This document shows, one piece after another, positions 15,744 to 25,573 of a DNA stretch of 64,000 nt. The DNA comes from Flavobacterium urumqiense (GTDB lineage Bacteria; Bacteroidota; Bacteroidia; Flavobacteriales; Flavobacteriaceae). The stretch's first letter is position 1. Each line of letters starts with the position of its first letter. The notes under the pieces are model-generated. The model was not told the DNA's origin, made no database searches, and worked only from the letters and a program-made list of their open reading frames with translations. The position numbers were made by a program, and so were the translations under genes. The DNA lies in the NCBI RefSeq assembly GCF_900108015.1, contig NZ_FNVP01000012.1:34536-98535 (forward strand), in the 5' to 3' direction.

Positions 15744-15777
15744 AAAAAGAGACTATGCTGAAAACATAGTCTCTTTA
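15742..15777. terminator. Bidirectional terminator
   Basis: AGAGACTATG, a short loop and CATAGTCTCT, flanked by A and T runs, between two convergent genes. Confidence 0.88.
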
Positions 15778-15816
15778 TTATTCTGTCGCTTTTTAATATT
15801 AATTAACCATCTCTAA

Positions 15817-16175
15817 TTAATTTTTATTCCTAGTTGGGAATAGTCTATCCGTTTTGGGAGCAGATAGTGGTAGCGAATTTGTATTTATTCTCAAAATGGA
15901 ATACAAATTCCCTTCTTTATAACTAAGCACGTCAATATAATCGATACTATTGTCATTATTCAAATCAATATTATTTATATTCGAATCGCTACTGTTTAAT
16001 ACTTTTTCAAATTCCTCCAATGTTTTCGATTTTTGAAAAACGTCTAATACAGCGTAAAGATTTAAATCATCCGCAGGTAAACGTAAAACAGTTGGTTCGC
16101 TCTGTATCTGAGAAAACAGAGGCAAACTTAATAAAACAGTTGCTAGGATAACAAAGGAAAAAACTAACTTTTCAT
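15817..16175 (-). pseudogene. EF-hand-like exported protein with a frameshift in its signal peptide
   Basis: The body (102 residues from a TTG at 16125) contains a calcium-loop-like DLNNDNSIDYIDVL, as in dockerin/EF-hand repeats. Reading upstream in frame gives KLVFSFVILATVLLSLPLF, a perfect signal-peptide core, but there is no start codon in that frame. The only ATG (16175) is one base out of frame. If the four-A run at 16169-16172 had five A, the protein would begin MKKLVFSF. This is either a sequencing error, a recent inactivation or a slippage switch. The first 20 residues would be cleaved and the protein exported. Confidence 0.7.
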
Positions 16176-16343
16176 AATTTAAAATTATGAAAAAGTACTA
16201 TTAAATTCCAATACAAATTGCAAAAAACAAATTATATATCTTTAATTCAAGTATTTAACTATTTTTATTTAATAGCAATTATCAATTTTAAAACATATTT
16301 AATTGACTAAAATCCGCTTAAACAGTAAAAAAAATATTTTTTA

Positions 16344-16388
16344 TAAAAAAAGCAAGAGATATATACTTTACGGATAATTCTCTTGCTT
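16344..16388 (-). terminator. Terminator of the ABC-F gene
   Basis: AGCAAGAGA and TCTCTTGCT form a 9-bp stem, followed on the minus strand by seven T. Confidence 0.85.
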
Positions 16389-16413
16389 CTACTATTGTTT
16401 AAAAAACTGCCCT

Positions 16414-18048
16414 TTATTTTTCTATCTCCTTCATGCTATCCATTTTCTTGTGTGCTAAGAAACCGGTAATATCTTCAAAATGTTCTACCACTCTCTTATT
16501 TCCAAATTCAAAAACCTTGGTCGCCAATCCATCCAGGAAATCACGATCGTGAGAAACAAGAATCAAAGTTCCGTCAAAATCCCGTAACGCATCTTTTATA
16601 ATATCTTTAGTTTTCATGTCCAGGTGATTCGACGGTTCATCCAAAATCAATAAATTAACTGGTTCCAACAATAATTTTATCATTGCCAAACGGGTTTTCT
16701 CTCCACCTGAAAGCACTTTTACTTTTTTCGTCACATCATCACCTTGAAACATGAAAGCGCCTAAAATATCTTTTATTTTTGTTCGAACATCACCAACAGC
16801 AATATCATCGATGGTTTCAAAAATAGTGGCATTTTCATTTAATAAAGAGGCTTGATTTTGGGCAAAATAACCAATTTGTGCATTATGTCCAATTTCTAAA
16901 CTACCGCCATTAATTTCAATTTCTTTCATAATGGCTTTGATCATCGTCGATTTTCCTTCCCCATTTTTCCCTACGAAAGCTACTTTTTCGCCTCTTTCAA
17001 TAACAATATTAGCGTCTTTGAAAACCACATGATCGCCGTACGATTTAGACAAATCTTTCACAATTACAGGATATTGACCCGAGCGAATTGCAGGAGGAAA
17101 CTTCAATTTTAATGCTGAAGTATCCACTTCATCAACTTGAACAATTACGAGTTTCTCTAACATTTTAACTCTCGACTGAACTGCATCTGTTTTAGAAAAC
17201 GTTCCTTTGAAACGGTCAATAAAAGTTCTATTATCTGCAATCATGCGTTGCTGTTCGTCGTATGCTTTTTGCTGATGAACGCGTCTGTCTTTTCTTAATT
17301 CTAAATAATGAGAATATTTGGCTTTGTAATCATAAATACGTCCCATTGTAACCTCGATGGTACGATTCGTAATGTTATCTACAAAAGCTCTATCGTGAGA
17401 AATCACCACAACTGCTTTAGCTGAATTAATCAAGAAATCCTCTAACCATTGAATACTTTCAATATCCATGTGATTGGTAGGCTCATCCAGTAAAATTAAG
17501 TCTGGTTTTTGCAAAAGAATCTTGGCTAATTCAATTCGCATTCTCCAACCTCCGGAAAACTCCGTAGTTTGACGGTTAAAATCTTCGCGAACAAATCCCA
17601 GACCAAGTAGAATTTTCTCCACTTCCGCTTCATAATTTACTTCTTCAATAGCATAAAATTTCTCGCTTAAGTCAGAAACTCTTTCGATCAATTTCATGTA
17701 TGCATCACTTTCATAATCTGTGCGAACCGTCAATTGTTCATTGATTTCATCAATTTCAGCTTTCATACCAAAGATTTCGCCAAAAGCTTTAGAAGTTTCT
17801 TCCATTACCGTTGCACCATCCGTAGTCAATAAATGCTGAGGCAAATATGCAACTATCGCATCTTTTGGTGCCGAAATATTACCGGTTGAAGGCTTACTTT
17901 GTCCTGCAATAATCTTAAGAAGCGTCGATTTTCCTGCTCCATTTTTACCCATAAGGGCAATTTTATCATTCTCATTTATGGCAAAAGAAACATCACTAAA
18001 AAGCGTTGTCCCACCAAATTGCACGGAAATATCGTTAACTGTAATCAT
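16414..18048 (-). CDS. ABC-F family ATPase (ribosome-associated)
   Basis: 544 residues with two nucleotide-binding domains and no membrane segments, the mark of the ABC-F class that acts on ribosomes. First domain: Walker A GKNGAGKST near 36, signature FSGGWRMR and Walker B LILLDEPTNHMD near 190. Second domain: GKNGEGKST near 360, signature LSGGEKTR and LLILDEPSNHLD near 480. The linker between them (about 240-300) is long and charged and should reach the tRNA site. It could be a YbiT-like translation factor or, less likely, an antibiotic-resistance type. It is a single gene with its own terminator. Confidence 0.93.
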   Translation of the reverse strand: MITVNDISVQFGGTTLFSDVSFAINENDKIALMGKNGAGKSTLLKIIAGQSKPSTGNISAPKDAIVAYLPQHLLTTDGATVMEETSKAFGEIFGMKAEIDEINEQLTVRTDYESDAYMKLIERVSDLSEKFYAIEEVNYEAEVEKILLGLGFVREDFNRQTTEFSGGWRMRIELAKILLQKPDLILLDEPTNHMDIESIQWLEDFLINSAKAVVVISHDRAFVDNITNRTIEVTMGRIYDYKAKYSHYLELRKDRRVHQQKAYDEQQRMIADNRTFIDRFKGTFSKTDAVQSRVKMLEKLVIVQVDEVDTSALKLKFPPAIRSGQYPVIVKDLSKSYGDHVVFKDANIVIERGEKVAFVGKNGEGKSTMIKAIMKEIEINGGSLEIGHNAQIGYFAQNQASLLNENATIFETIDDIAVGDVRTKIKDILGAFMFQGDDVTKKVKVLSGGEKTRLAMIKLLLEPVNLLILDEPSNHLDMKTKDIIKDALRDFDGTLILVSHDRDFLDGLATKVFEFGNKRVVEHFEDITGFLAHKKMDSMKEIEK

Positions 18049-18340
18049 TATTTTTGTTTAAAGTTTAATGTTCAAAAATTTAAAGTTATAATTTTTCGAT
18101 TAAACCTTTTTTTTGAAGTTGCAAAGATAGATTAATTAAATAATTGGACAACACAATTAGATTTTTAGACCTCTTAGATTTTTAAAATCTATTGCACATT
18201 TTTGACGGTTAGACAATCCAAAAAACAAATACATTTTGTTTAAAATTAAAAATTCGATAATGTACATAGAATCTATGTAAATTATCGAATTTTTAAAATA
18301 TGAATTCAATCTAATAAGCCTAAAAGTCTAAGGAATTCCA

Positions 18341-19516
18341 TCACTCCTTTCTCCATTTTTTTGATTCCTCAAAAACATGTTCTAAAATTGCTGCTTCTCT
18401 TTCGTCAAAGTCAATGTTTCTGCGAGACATTACTAATCGAGCTGTTTCAAATGCTTTTTTAGTTATATAAGTGGTAAAACCTGAAGCACCGCCCCAAGAA
18501 AAACTAGGCACAAAATTGCGGGGAAATCCGCTTCCAAAAATATTAGCGCTTACTCCCACCACTGTTCCAGTATTAAACATGGTATTAATTCCGCATTTAC
18601 TGTGGTCTCCCATCATCAATCCACAAAACTGAAGTCCTGTTTTAGCAAAACCTTCGGTTTCGTAGCTCCACAATTTTACTTCTTCGTAATTATTTTTTAA
18701 GTTCGAATTGTTACTGTCGGCACCTATGTTGCACCATTCACCAAGAACAGAATTTCCTAAAAATCCATCATGTCCTTTATTCGAATAACCAAACAATACC
18801 GAATTATTAACTTCTCCTCCAATTCTGGAATGCGGACCAACAGTTGTTGCGCCATAAACTTTGGCAGCCATTTTTACAACCGCATTTTCGCACAAGGCAA
18901 AAGGGCCTCTGATTACGGACCCTTCCATAATCTCAGTATCTTTACCTATATATATGGGACCTGTTGAAGCATTTAAAGTAACAAACTCTAATTTTGCGCC
19001 TTCTTCTATAAATATATTTTCGGGAGCGATGACGTTGACACTTTTGGGAATAGGCTGTGATCTTCTGTCTTCAGTCAAGTATTCAAAATCTTCTCGTATT
19101 GCCGCATCATTTTTAGAAAAAATATCCCAAGTATGTTCCACTGTTAAGCAATCTTCATTGAATTCTAAAATCTCATAGGTATCAAAATCTACTTCTTCCT
19201 GCTCATCATTGGTATAAAAAGCAATTACTTCATCACCTTTGAAAATAGCTTGATTTGACTCTAGATTACTCACCATTTCCACCAAAACATCGTTAGGCAG
19301 AAAGGAAGCATTTATCATTACATTTTCTTCTAATTCTACCATTGGAAATTTTTCAGACAAATATTCCTCTGTCAATGTAGTCGTAGTAGAACCTAAACGC
19401 ATTTCCCATTTTTGACGAATAGTCATAATTCCAATAAGAATATCAGCAACGGGACGTGTGAAAGTAAAAGGCAATAAGGTATTTCTAGCAGGTCCGTCAA
19501 AAAGTATGTAATTCAT
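18341..19516 (-). CDS. GlmU family sugar nucleotidyltransferase (Bacteroidota type)
   Basis: 391 residues. The N-terminus (NYILFDGPARNTLLPFTFTRP) is the unusual start of the alternative GlmU family found in Bacteroidota, in which it replaces the classical nucleotidyltransferase signature. The C-terminal half has the hexapeptide-repeat pattern of a left-handed beta-helix (GPIYIGKDTEIMEGSVIRGP, NSVLGEWCNIGADS). The role would be UDP-N-acetylglucosamine-type precursor formation for the cell wall; the exact substrate is inferred. It is located next to rpmE2 on the same strand. Confidence 0.88.
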   Translation of the reverse strand: MNYILFDGPARNTLLPFTFTRPVADILIGIMTIRQKWEMRLGSTTTTLTEEYLSEKFPMVELEENVMINASFLPNDVLVEMVSNLESNQAIFKGDEVIAFYTNDEQEEVDFDTYEILEFNEDCLTVEHTWDIFSKNDAAIREDFEYLTEDRRSQPIPKSVNVIAPENIFIEEGAKLEFVTLNASTGPIYIGKDTEIMEGSVIRGPFALCENAVVKMAAKVYGATTVGPHSRIGGEVNNSVLFGYSNKGHDGFLGNSVLGEWCNIGADSNNSNLKNNYEEVKLWSYETEGFAKTGLQFCGLMMGDHSKCGINTMFNTGTVVGVSANIFGSGFPRNFVPSFSWGGASGFTTYITKKAFETARLVMSRRNIDFDEREAAILEHVFEESKKWRKE

Positions 19517-19630
19517 AAAAATTATTTATATGTTAATTCGGTTATTTATTTTATCGAAAATTAATTTTAACAATCTGCCGTTTTAATAATATTGACTCCA
19601 AAGTTACAAAGTTTTCAAATAGATAAAAAT

Positions 19631-19670
19631 AAAAAAAGCCTCCCATCCCGAAGTTGCGGGAGGAAGGCAA
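19631..19670 (-). terminator. Terminator of rpmE2
   Basis: GCCTCCC and GGGAGG-AAGGC arms with an inner CCCG/CGGG stem; a T run follows on the minus strand. It overlaps a TCCCGA-type short palindrome. Confidence 0.8.
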
Positions 19671-19691
19671 TATTTTGAAAACAAGCTTTTA

Positions 19692-19943
19692 TTATTTAGC
19701 GTGCTTAGCGTATTTAGTTTTAAATTTATCGATACGTCCTGCAGTATCAATAAGTTTAGATTTACCTGTGTAAAAAGGGTGAGAAGTTCTAGAGATCTCC
19801 ATTTTTACAACTGGGTATTCAACACCGTCAACTGTTAATGTTTCTCTCGTATCTGCAGTAGATTTAGTAATAAAAACTTCATCATTTGACATGTCTTTAA
19901 ACGCAACTAATCTGTAATTTTCTGGGTGAATTCCTTTTTTCAT
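19692..19943 (-). CDS. rpmE2: Ribosomal protein L31, type B
   Basis: 83 residues: MKKGIHPENYRLVAFKDMS, SRTSHPFYTGKSKLIDTAGR and KFKTKYAK are typical of type B L31. There are no CxxC pairs, so it is the zinc-independent form. L31 joins the two ribosomal subunits. A consensus promoter is upstream and a strong terminator follows. No second L31 copy is seen in this window. Confidence 0.97.
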   Translation of the reverse strand: MKKGIHPENYRLVAFKDMSNDEVFITKSTADTRETLTVDGVEYPVVKMEISRTSHPFYTGKSKLIDTAGRIDKFKTKYAKHAK

Positions 19944-20054
19944 CTTGTTAATCTTTTTTATTTGTTAATTATAACTTGTCTTGAAGCTTTTCCTGTAACA
20001 GAAAAGGTATAAACTTATTATAACTTTTTGTTTTACATTATTATTTTGAGTTTG

Positions 20055-20083
20055 CAAATTTACAATTTTTTTCCAATAATCAA
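20055..20083 (-). promoter_or_regulatory. Promoter of rpmE2
   Basis: On the minus strand TTG (20083-20081), 18 bases, then TAAATTTG (20062-20055). Confidence 0.7.
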
Positions 20084-20151
20084 ATCTTTGCATGACTTTT
20101 TTTATATAATCGTAAAAAGCGATTTTTATCCTCGAATATATTGGGAATTGT

Positions 20152-20159
20152 TATATTTG
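20152..20159 (+). promoter_or_regulatory. -7 element for the DUF4199/glycosyltransferase unit
   Basis: TATATTTG, 26 bases upstream of the start at 20186, matches the TAnnTTTG consensus. The -33 TTG is not clear. Confidence 0.55.
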
Positions 20160-20185
20160 TGGATTAATAAAAAAATAAACTCTTT

Positions 20186-20728
20186 ATGGAAAATAATGTA
20201 TCGCCAGCAAAATCTGGAATTTTATTTGGTGTTTTGTTTGGTGTAGTTATGATTTTAGAATTTGTGATTATGTATATAGTCGGAATGAAATCATTAGTTG
20301 GAACTAGCGTAGGTTTGATAGTCAATCTTGCTAACTATTTAATTTTACCAATCTTTTTTATTTATTTAGGATGTAATAATTACAAAAAAAATATAAATAA
20401 CGGTTTTATATCTTTTTCTGAATGCCTAAAAACAGGAGTTTCGATAACTTTTATTGCTGCTTTTATCTATGCCTTATTTAACGTGATTTTCAATTATATT
20501 TTTCCTGAATTTATAAATGAAATGGTTGCAATTAGTAAAGAAGCGATGCTAAAACAAAACCCATCTATGACTTCCGACCAATTGGAAACCGGAGTTTCAT
20601 TGATGAAAAAATTTGCTAATCCATTATTTGTTTTTCCAGTTACGCTAGCAATGTATTCCTTCTTTGGTTTAATTTATTCACTAATTGTAGGAGCAATTCT
20701 AAAAAACGCAAAACCTCAAAGCTTCTAA
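20186..20728 (+). CDS. DUF4199 membrane protein
   Basis: 180 residues with four hydrophobic spans (about 10-32, 37-60, 75-100, 145-170), and the typical DUF4199 layout: a Phe-rich first span, an FISFSECLKTG motif between spans 2 and 3, and a long polar loop before the last span. The function is unknown. The stop is 4 bases before the glycosyltransferase start, so the two genes form an operon; this pair is common in Flavobacteria. Confidence 0.88.
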   Translation: MENNVSPAKSGILFGVLFGVVMILEFVIMYIVGMKSLVGTSVGLIVNLANYLILPIFFIYLGCNNYKKNINNGFISFSECLKTGVSITFIAAFIYALFNVIFNYIFPEFINEMVAISKEAMLKQNPSMTSDQLETGVSLMKKFANPLFVFPVTLAMYSFFGLIYSLIVGAILKNAKPQSF

Positions 20729-20732
20729 ATTA

Positions 20733-21692
20733 ATGAATTTATCAATACTCATACCGCTTCTTAACGAAGAGGAATCCCTTAAAGAATTGTACACTTGGAT
20801 CATTAAGGTGATGCAAGAGAATAATTATACCTACGAAATCATTTTTTTGGATGATGGGAGTACCGATAATTCCTGGAATATTATTGAAGGATTTGCCCAA
20901 GAAAATCCAAATGTAAAAGGGGTTCGTTTTATGAAAAACTTTGGGAAATCACAAGCCTTACATGCTGGTTTTGCAAAAGCGGCAGGCGATGTTATCATCA
21001 CCATGGACGCCGATTTGCAAGACAGTCCGGAAGAGATTCCGGGGTTGTATGAAATGATTGTCAACGGTAAATTTGATTTGGTTTCCGGTTGGAAAAAGAA
21101 ACGTTATGATTCTGTGGTTGCTAAAAACTTGCCTTCCAAATTATTCAATTGGGCCGCGAGAAAAACATCTGGTGTAGAATTGAATGATTTCAATTGCGGA
21201 TTGAAAGCCTATAAAAATGTTGTAGTAAAAAATATCGAAGTTTCGGGAGAAATGCACCGATACATTCCTGTTTTGGCAAAGAATGCCGGTTTTGGAAAAA
21301 TTGGTGAAAAAGTGGTACAGCACCAAGCCAGAAAATATGGTGAGACCAAATTTGGAATGGAACGTTTCATCAATGGTTTCCTTGATCTAATTACTATCTG
21401 GTTTCTTTCCCGTTTTGGAAAAAGGCCGATGCACTTATTTGGTGCTATGGGTTCTTTGATGTTTATCATTGGTTTTTTATTAGCCGGTTACATCGGAGTT
21501 TCAAAACTCTATCACATGTATAATGACATGTATTATAATTTAGTCACCAGCAATCCTTGGTTTTACATCGCGCTAACAACAATGGTATTGGGAACCCAAT
21601 TATTTTTGGCTGGATTTCTTGGTGAAATAATTTTGCGAACCAAAAACAATGAAGAACGTTATAAAGTTTCAAGTGAAGTAAATTTTTTATAA
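20733..21692 (+). CDS. GT2 glycosyltransferase with two C-terminal membrane spans
   Basis: 319 residues. The GT-A domain (1-220) shows LIPLLNEEESLKEL, FLDDGSTDNSW and the DAD motif in ITMDADLQDSPEE; two membrane helices follow (about 232-255 and 265-295). This is the architecture of DPMS/GtrB/YkcC proteins, which pass a sugar from a nucleotide donor to undecaprenyl phosphate. The donor and the final acceptor are unknown. It is coupled to the upstream DUF4199 gene, with only 4 bases between. Confidence 0.93.
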   Translation: MNLSILIPLLNEEESLKELYTWIIKVMQENNYTYEIIFLDDGSTDNSWNIIEGFAQENPNVKGVRFMKNFGKSQALHAGFAKAAGDVIITMDADLQDSPEEIPGLYEMIVNGKFDLVSGWKKKRYDSVVAKNLPSKLFNWAARKTSGVELNDFNCGLKAYKNVVVKNIEVSGEMHRYIPVLAKNAGFGKIGEKVVQHQARKYGETKFGMERFINGFLDLITIWFLSRFGKRPMHLFGAMGSLMFIIGFLLAGYIGVSKLYHMYNDMYYNLVTSNPWFYIALTTMVLGTQLFLAGFLGEIILRTKNNEERYKVSSEVNFL

Positions 21693-21810
21693 TTCACACC
21701 AAATAAAACATACATTTCTATTGGAACTTGAAGATTGACTTATACGATTTTTGTCATTCTGATTGCAAAAATTGAAATTTAAAGAATATATTTTTCGTTA
21801 CAACAAATCT

Positions 21811-21920
21811 CTAGCCCTGATAGAAGCGGCATCCTTTTCTAGTCCTGAACTTGTTTCAGGATCCTGAAACAAGTTCAGGACTAGAAAAGATATAGCGAAA
21901 AGCAGGAAACAGCTCCTAAA
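21811..21920 (+). ncRNA. Flavo-1-like structured RNA with a very long palindromic arm
   Basis: The flanks AGCCCTGATAGAAGCGGCATC and AGATATAGCGAAAAGCAGG, separated by a hairpin, match my memory of the Flavo-1 RNA motif, common between Flavobacterial genes. The variable hairpin here is a perfect 56-bp palindrome at 21834-21889. The strand is given by the usual direction of the motif, which here follows the glycosyltransferase gene. Whether it is a separate RNA or part of the 3' UTR is not known. The identification rests on the flanks, not on a covariance search. Confidence 0.6.
21834..21889. repeat. Perfect 56-bp palindrome
   Basis: The two 28-base halves (from CTTTTCTAGTCC to TTTCAGGA) are exact inverses with no spacer between them. 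It will form a long hairpin in RNA, and in single-stranded DNA. Confidence 0.95.
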
Positions 21921-21996
21921 AAACATCAAAATTGTTAAATGAGATGACTATTTTGAAATTTTAAACTAAAAATTCAGAAACAAAAAAATCTATAAA

Positions 21997-23724
21997 ATGG
22001 ATATCAAACAAAACATTTTGGATGCAGTAAATGAATGGCTTACGCCAACATTTGACAATGAAACTCAAATAGCCATCAAGGAATTGATGACCACTTCTCC
22101 TATAGAACTGGAAGAAAGTTTTTATAAAAATCTGGAATTTGGAACAGGCGGAATGCGCGGTGTTATGGGCGTTGGGAACAATCGCATAAATAAATACACG
22201 CTTGGAAAAAGCACGCAAGGTCTGGCCAATTACATGCATAAAGTGTTCCCAAATAAAGACTTAAAAGTTGCTATTGCTTACGACTGTCGCCATAATAGCG
22301 ATACACTGGCAAAGGTAGTTGCTGATGTTTTCTCGGCAAATGGGATTACGGTTTATCTGTTTTCGGAGTTAAGACCTACTCCTGAATTGTCATTTGCGGT
22401 TAAACATCTAGGTTGTCAAGCCGGAATTGTTCTTACAGCTTCTCACAATCCGCCAGAATACAACGGTTACAAAGTGTATTGGGAAGATGGTGGGCAAATT
22501 GTTCCTCCCGAAGATGAAGCCATCATTAATACTATTGAAAACTTAAATTACAATGAAATCAAGTTTTCTGCCAATGAAGATCTGATACATTACATTGATA
22601 CTGAAATTGACAAAGCGTTTATAAAATCCTCGATTGCAAATGCAAGTTTTAACACTTCGGCTGAAGCCAAAGAAAATCTGAACATCGTTTTTACTTCTTT
22701 GCACGGAACTTCGATAACATTAGTTCCTGATACATTATCGCAAGCCGGGTACAGGAATGTGCATATTGTTGAAGAACAAAGAGTGCCAAATGGTGATTTT
22801 CCGACGGTAAAATCTCCTAACCCGGAAGAACCGGAAGCATTGACTATGGCGATGGCTTTGGCAGATAAAACCAATTCGGATATTGTTATTGGGACGGATC
22901 CTGATTGTGACCGTTTGGGTGTTGCTGTTAGAAATAATGAAGGACAAATGACTTTGCTCAATGGAAATCAAACGATGATATTGATGACTGCTTTTTTACT
23001 GGAACAATGGAAAAAAGCGGGAAAAATCAATGGTAAACAATTTGTAGGTTCGACAATCGTTTCTACTCCTATGATGATGGAATTAGCCACTAATTATGGC
23101 GTAGAATGCAAAGTGGGATTGACCGGATTTAAATGGATTGCCAAAATGATAAAGGATTTCCCGGAGCTGGAATTCATTGGTGGTGGTGAAGAAAGTTTTG
23201 GTTACATGGTAGGCGATGCTGTACGAGATAAAGATGCTGTTGCCGCTACTTTATTAATTTGTGAATTAGCAGCTCAGGCTAAAGCAAAAGGGAGTACCGT
23301 TTACAAAGAATTACTTCAATTATACGTTGACAACGGATTCTATAAAGAACATTTGGTTTCATTGACTAAAAAGGGAATGGACGGTTTACAGGAAATCAAT
23401 CAGATGATGATTGACATGAGAGAGAATCCAATGAAAGAAATTAACGGACAACGAGTGATTATGTTAGAAGACTACCAATCCTCAACAGCAAAAAACTTAT
23501 TGACTGATGAAGTAACTAAAATGGACATTCCAAAATCGAATGTACTTATTTATTACACAGAAGACGGTTCTAAAATTTGTGCCAGACCAAGCGGAACGGA
23601 ACCAAAAATAAAATTCTATATTAGCGTCAATACAGAATTGGAATCTGTTGAAGATTTCAACGAAGTGGACGCTATTTTGAATGAAAAAATTAAAAATATA
23701 ATTACTGCAATGCAATTGAACTAA
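21997..23724 (+). CDS. Phosphohexomutase (phosphoglucomutase/phosphomannomutase family)
   Basis: 575 residues. All four family motifs are present: the phosphoserine loop [13 protein letters not shown] (near 147), the metal loop [10 protein letters not shown] (near 300), the sugar-binding GGEESFGYM (near 395) and the phosphate-binding [11 protein letters not shown] (near 530). It interconverts sugar 1-phosphates and 6-phosphates for polysaccharide and nucleotide-sugar synthesis; the longer sequence is nearer the PgcA-type phosphoglucomutases. It overlaps the next gene by one base. Confidence 0.94.
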   Translation: MDIKQNILDAVNEWLTPTFDNETQIAIKELMTTSPIELEESFYKNLEFGTGGMRGVMGVGNNRINKYTLGKSTQGLANYMHKVFPNKDLKVAIAYDCRHNSDTLAKVVADVFSANGITVYLFSELRPTPELSFAVKHLGCQAGIVLTASHNPPEYNGYKVYWEDGGQIVPPEDEAIINTIENLNYNEIKFSANEDLIHYIDTEIDKAFIKSSIANASFNTSAEAKENLNIVFTSLHGTSITLVPDTLSQAGYRNVHIVEEQRVPNGDFPTVKSPNPEEPEALTMAMALADKTNSDIVIGTDPDCDRLGVAVRNNEGQMTLLNGNQTMILMTAFLLEQWKKAGKINGKQFVGSTIVSTPMMMELATNYGVECKVGLTGFKWIAKMIKDFPELEFIGGGEESFGYMVGDAVRDKDAVAATLLICELAAQAKAKGSTVYKELLQLYVDNGFYKEHLVSLTKKGMDGLQEINQMMIDMRENPMKEINGQRVIMLEDYQSSTAKNLLTDEVTKMDIPKSNVLIYYTEDGSKICARPSGTEPKIKFYISVNTELESVEDFNEVDAILNEKIKNIITAMQLN

Positions 23725-25556
23725 TGGACAAAAGCTTATTAAAATTAATACCTTATACAAAACCATATAAGTCTCATATCACCTGGAATATTATATACAA
23801 TATTTTGTATGCCTTGTTTAGCACTATTTCTATGCTAACACTTCTTCCTGTTCTTGAAGTGCTTTTTGGCAAAACTAAAAAGATATTGAAAGAGCCGGTT
23901 TATACTGGAATAGGCGATATTAAGCAATTTGGTTCGGATTTTATGTATTACAAAATTTCAGAACTTACCAAAGAAAACAGCATTCAAGTTGCGTTGTTAT
24001 TTGTTGTTCTAATGGTTATTACAACATTCTTATTCAAAAATTTATTTAATTATCTTGCTTCGCACCACATCATGCACTTAAAAAATGGTGTGTTACGGGA
24101 TTTGAGAAAATCGATGTATAATAAAATAATAGAATTGCCAATTTCTTATTATTCTGAAAAAAGAAAAGGAGATATTATGGCCAGAATGCTTGGCGATGTC
24201 AATGAAGTTCAGAATTCCTTTTTCTCGATATTAGAACTCGTGGTAAAAGAACCCTTAACCATTGTATTTGCTCTAGTTACGATGTTTTTTATCAGTGTGA
24301 AATTGACTTTATTTGTTTTAGTATTCATCCCTATTTCAGGATTAATCATTTCAAAAATCGCTAAAAATCTGAGAGCACAATCCATGCAGGCTCAAAAAGA
24401 AAGTGGCTTTCTTATTTCTATTGTTGATGAAAGTTTGAGCGGATTGAAAGTTATAAAAAGTTACAATGCTGAAAGCAATTTCAAAAGCAGGTTTCACGAT
24501 TCAGTGACGCGATTGTTGAATTTATCAAATAGTATAGGAAGCAAAAACAATTTAGCGACTCCATTAAGCGAATTTTTAGGAATAACAACGATTGCAGTAC
24601 TACTTTTTTATGGTGGAAATTTAGTATTAGTCGAAAAAACATTGGAAGGCTCCGCTTTTATCGTTTACCTGACCTTGGCTTTCAATATTCTTACGCCAGC
24701 GAAAGCCATTTCTAAAGCTTCTTATTCCGTTAAAAACGGTCTAGCAGCTGCGGAACGAGTTTTTGAAGTTTTAGAAGTCGAAAATGAAATCACCTCAAAA
24801 GTAAATGCTATTGACAAAAAAACTTTTGACTCCACTATAACAATCCAAAATATTAATTTTAAATACGAAGATGAAGCGGTTTTAAAAGACTTTTCACTTG
24901 AAGTAAAAAAAGGACAAACAGTAGCTCTTGTGGGACAATCCGGAAGCGGAAAAAGTACCATTGCTAATTTACTGACTCGTTTTTATGATGTAAACGAAGG
25001 AACAATACAAATCGATGGAATAGATATTAAAGACATGACTTTGCATTCTCTTCGTGATTTGATGGGATTAGTAACTCAAGACAGTATTTTATTTAATGAT
25101 ACCATAAAAGCTAATATTTCGCTTGGTAAAGATAACGCAACGGATGAAGAAATTGTTGAAGCCTTAAAAATTGCCAACGCTTTTGAATTTGTCAAAGACT
25201 TGCATCTTGGAATTTATACCAACATTGGCGACAGCGGAAACAAACTTTCGGGTGGTCAAAAACAAAGATTGTCTATCGCTCGTGCTGTTTTGAAAAATCC
25301 TCCAATTATGATTTTGGATGAAGCGACATCAGCATTGGATACCGAAAGTGAAAAATTTGTTCAAGTAGCATTAGAAAACATGATGCAAAACAGAACTTCC
25401 ATTGTTATCGCGCACCGACTTTCGACTATTCAAAAAGCAGATTTGATTGTAGTCATGAAAAAAGGAAAAATTGTGGAACAAGGGAAACATGATGAACTTA
25501 TTGCCATGAATGGTACCTATAGCAAACTAGTAAATATGCAGTCTTTTGAATCGTAA
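23724..25556 (+). CDS. ABC exporter, MsbA-like half-transporter
   Basis: 610 residues. Residues 1-320 have six membrane spans; the nucleotide-binding domain follows, with Walker A GQSGSGKST (near 405), signature LSGGQKQR, Walker B IMILDEATSALD and the H-loop in IVIAHRLST. It would work as a homodimer exporting a lipid or lipopolysaccharide-like molecule across the inner membrane. The start overlaps the mutase stop (TAATG), so they are translationally coupled, and the DUF2971 gene follows after 17 bases. The substrate is not shown by the sequence; MsbA-like lipid A export is the obvious candidate. Confidence 0.92.
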   Translation: MDKSLLKLIPYTKPYKSHITWNIIYNILYALFSTISMLTLLPVLEVLFGKTKKILKEPVYTGIGDIKQFGSDFMYYKISELTKENSIQVALLFVVLMVITTFLFKNLFNYLASHHIMHLKNGVLRDLRKSMYNKIIELPISYYSEKRKGDIMARMLGDVNEVQNSFFSILELVVKEPLTIVFALVTMFFISVKLTLFVLVFIPISGLIISKIAKNLRAQSMQAQKESGFLISIVDESLSGLKVIKSYNAESNFKSRFHDSVTRLLNLSNSIGSKNNLATPLSEFLGITTIAVLLFYGGNLVLVEKTLEGSAFIVYLTLAFNILTPAKAISKASYSVKNGLAAAERVFEVLEVENEITSKVNAIDKKTFDSTITIQNINFKYEDEAVLKDFSLEVKKGQTVALVGQSGSGKSTIANLLTRFYDVNEGTIQIDGIDIKDMTLHSLRDLMGLVTQDSILFNDTIKANISLGKDNATDEEIVEALKIANAFEFVKDLHLGIYTNIGDSGNKLSGGQKQRLSIARAVLKNPPIMILDEATSALDTESEKFVQVALENMMQNRTSIVIAHRLSTIQKADLIVVMKKGKIVEQGKHDELIAMNGTYSKLVNMQSFES

Positions 25557-25573
25557 TATTTAAAATCTAAAAA

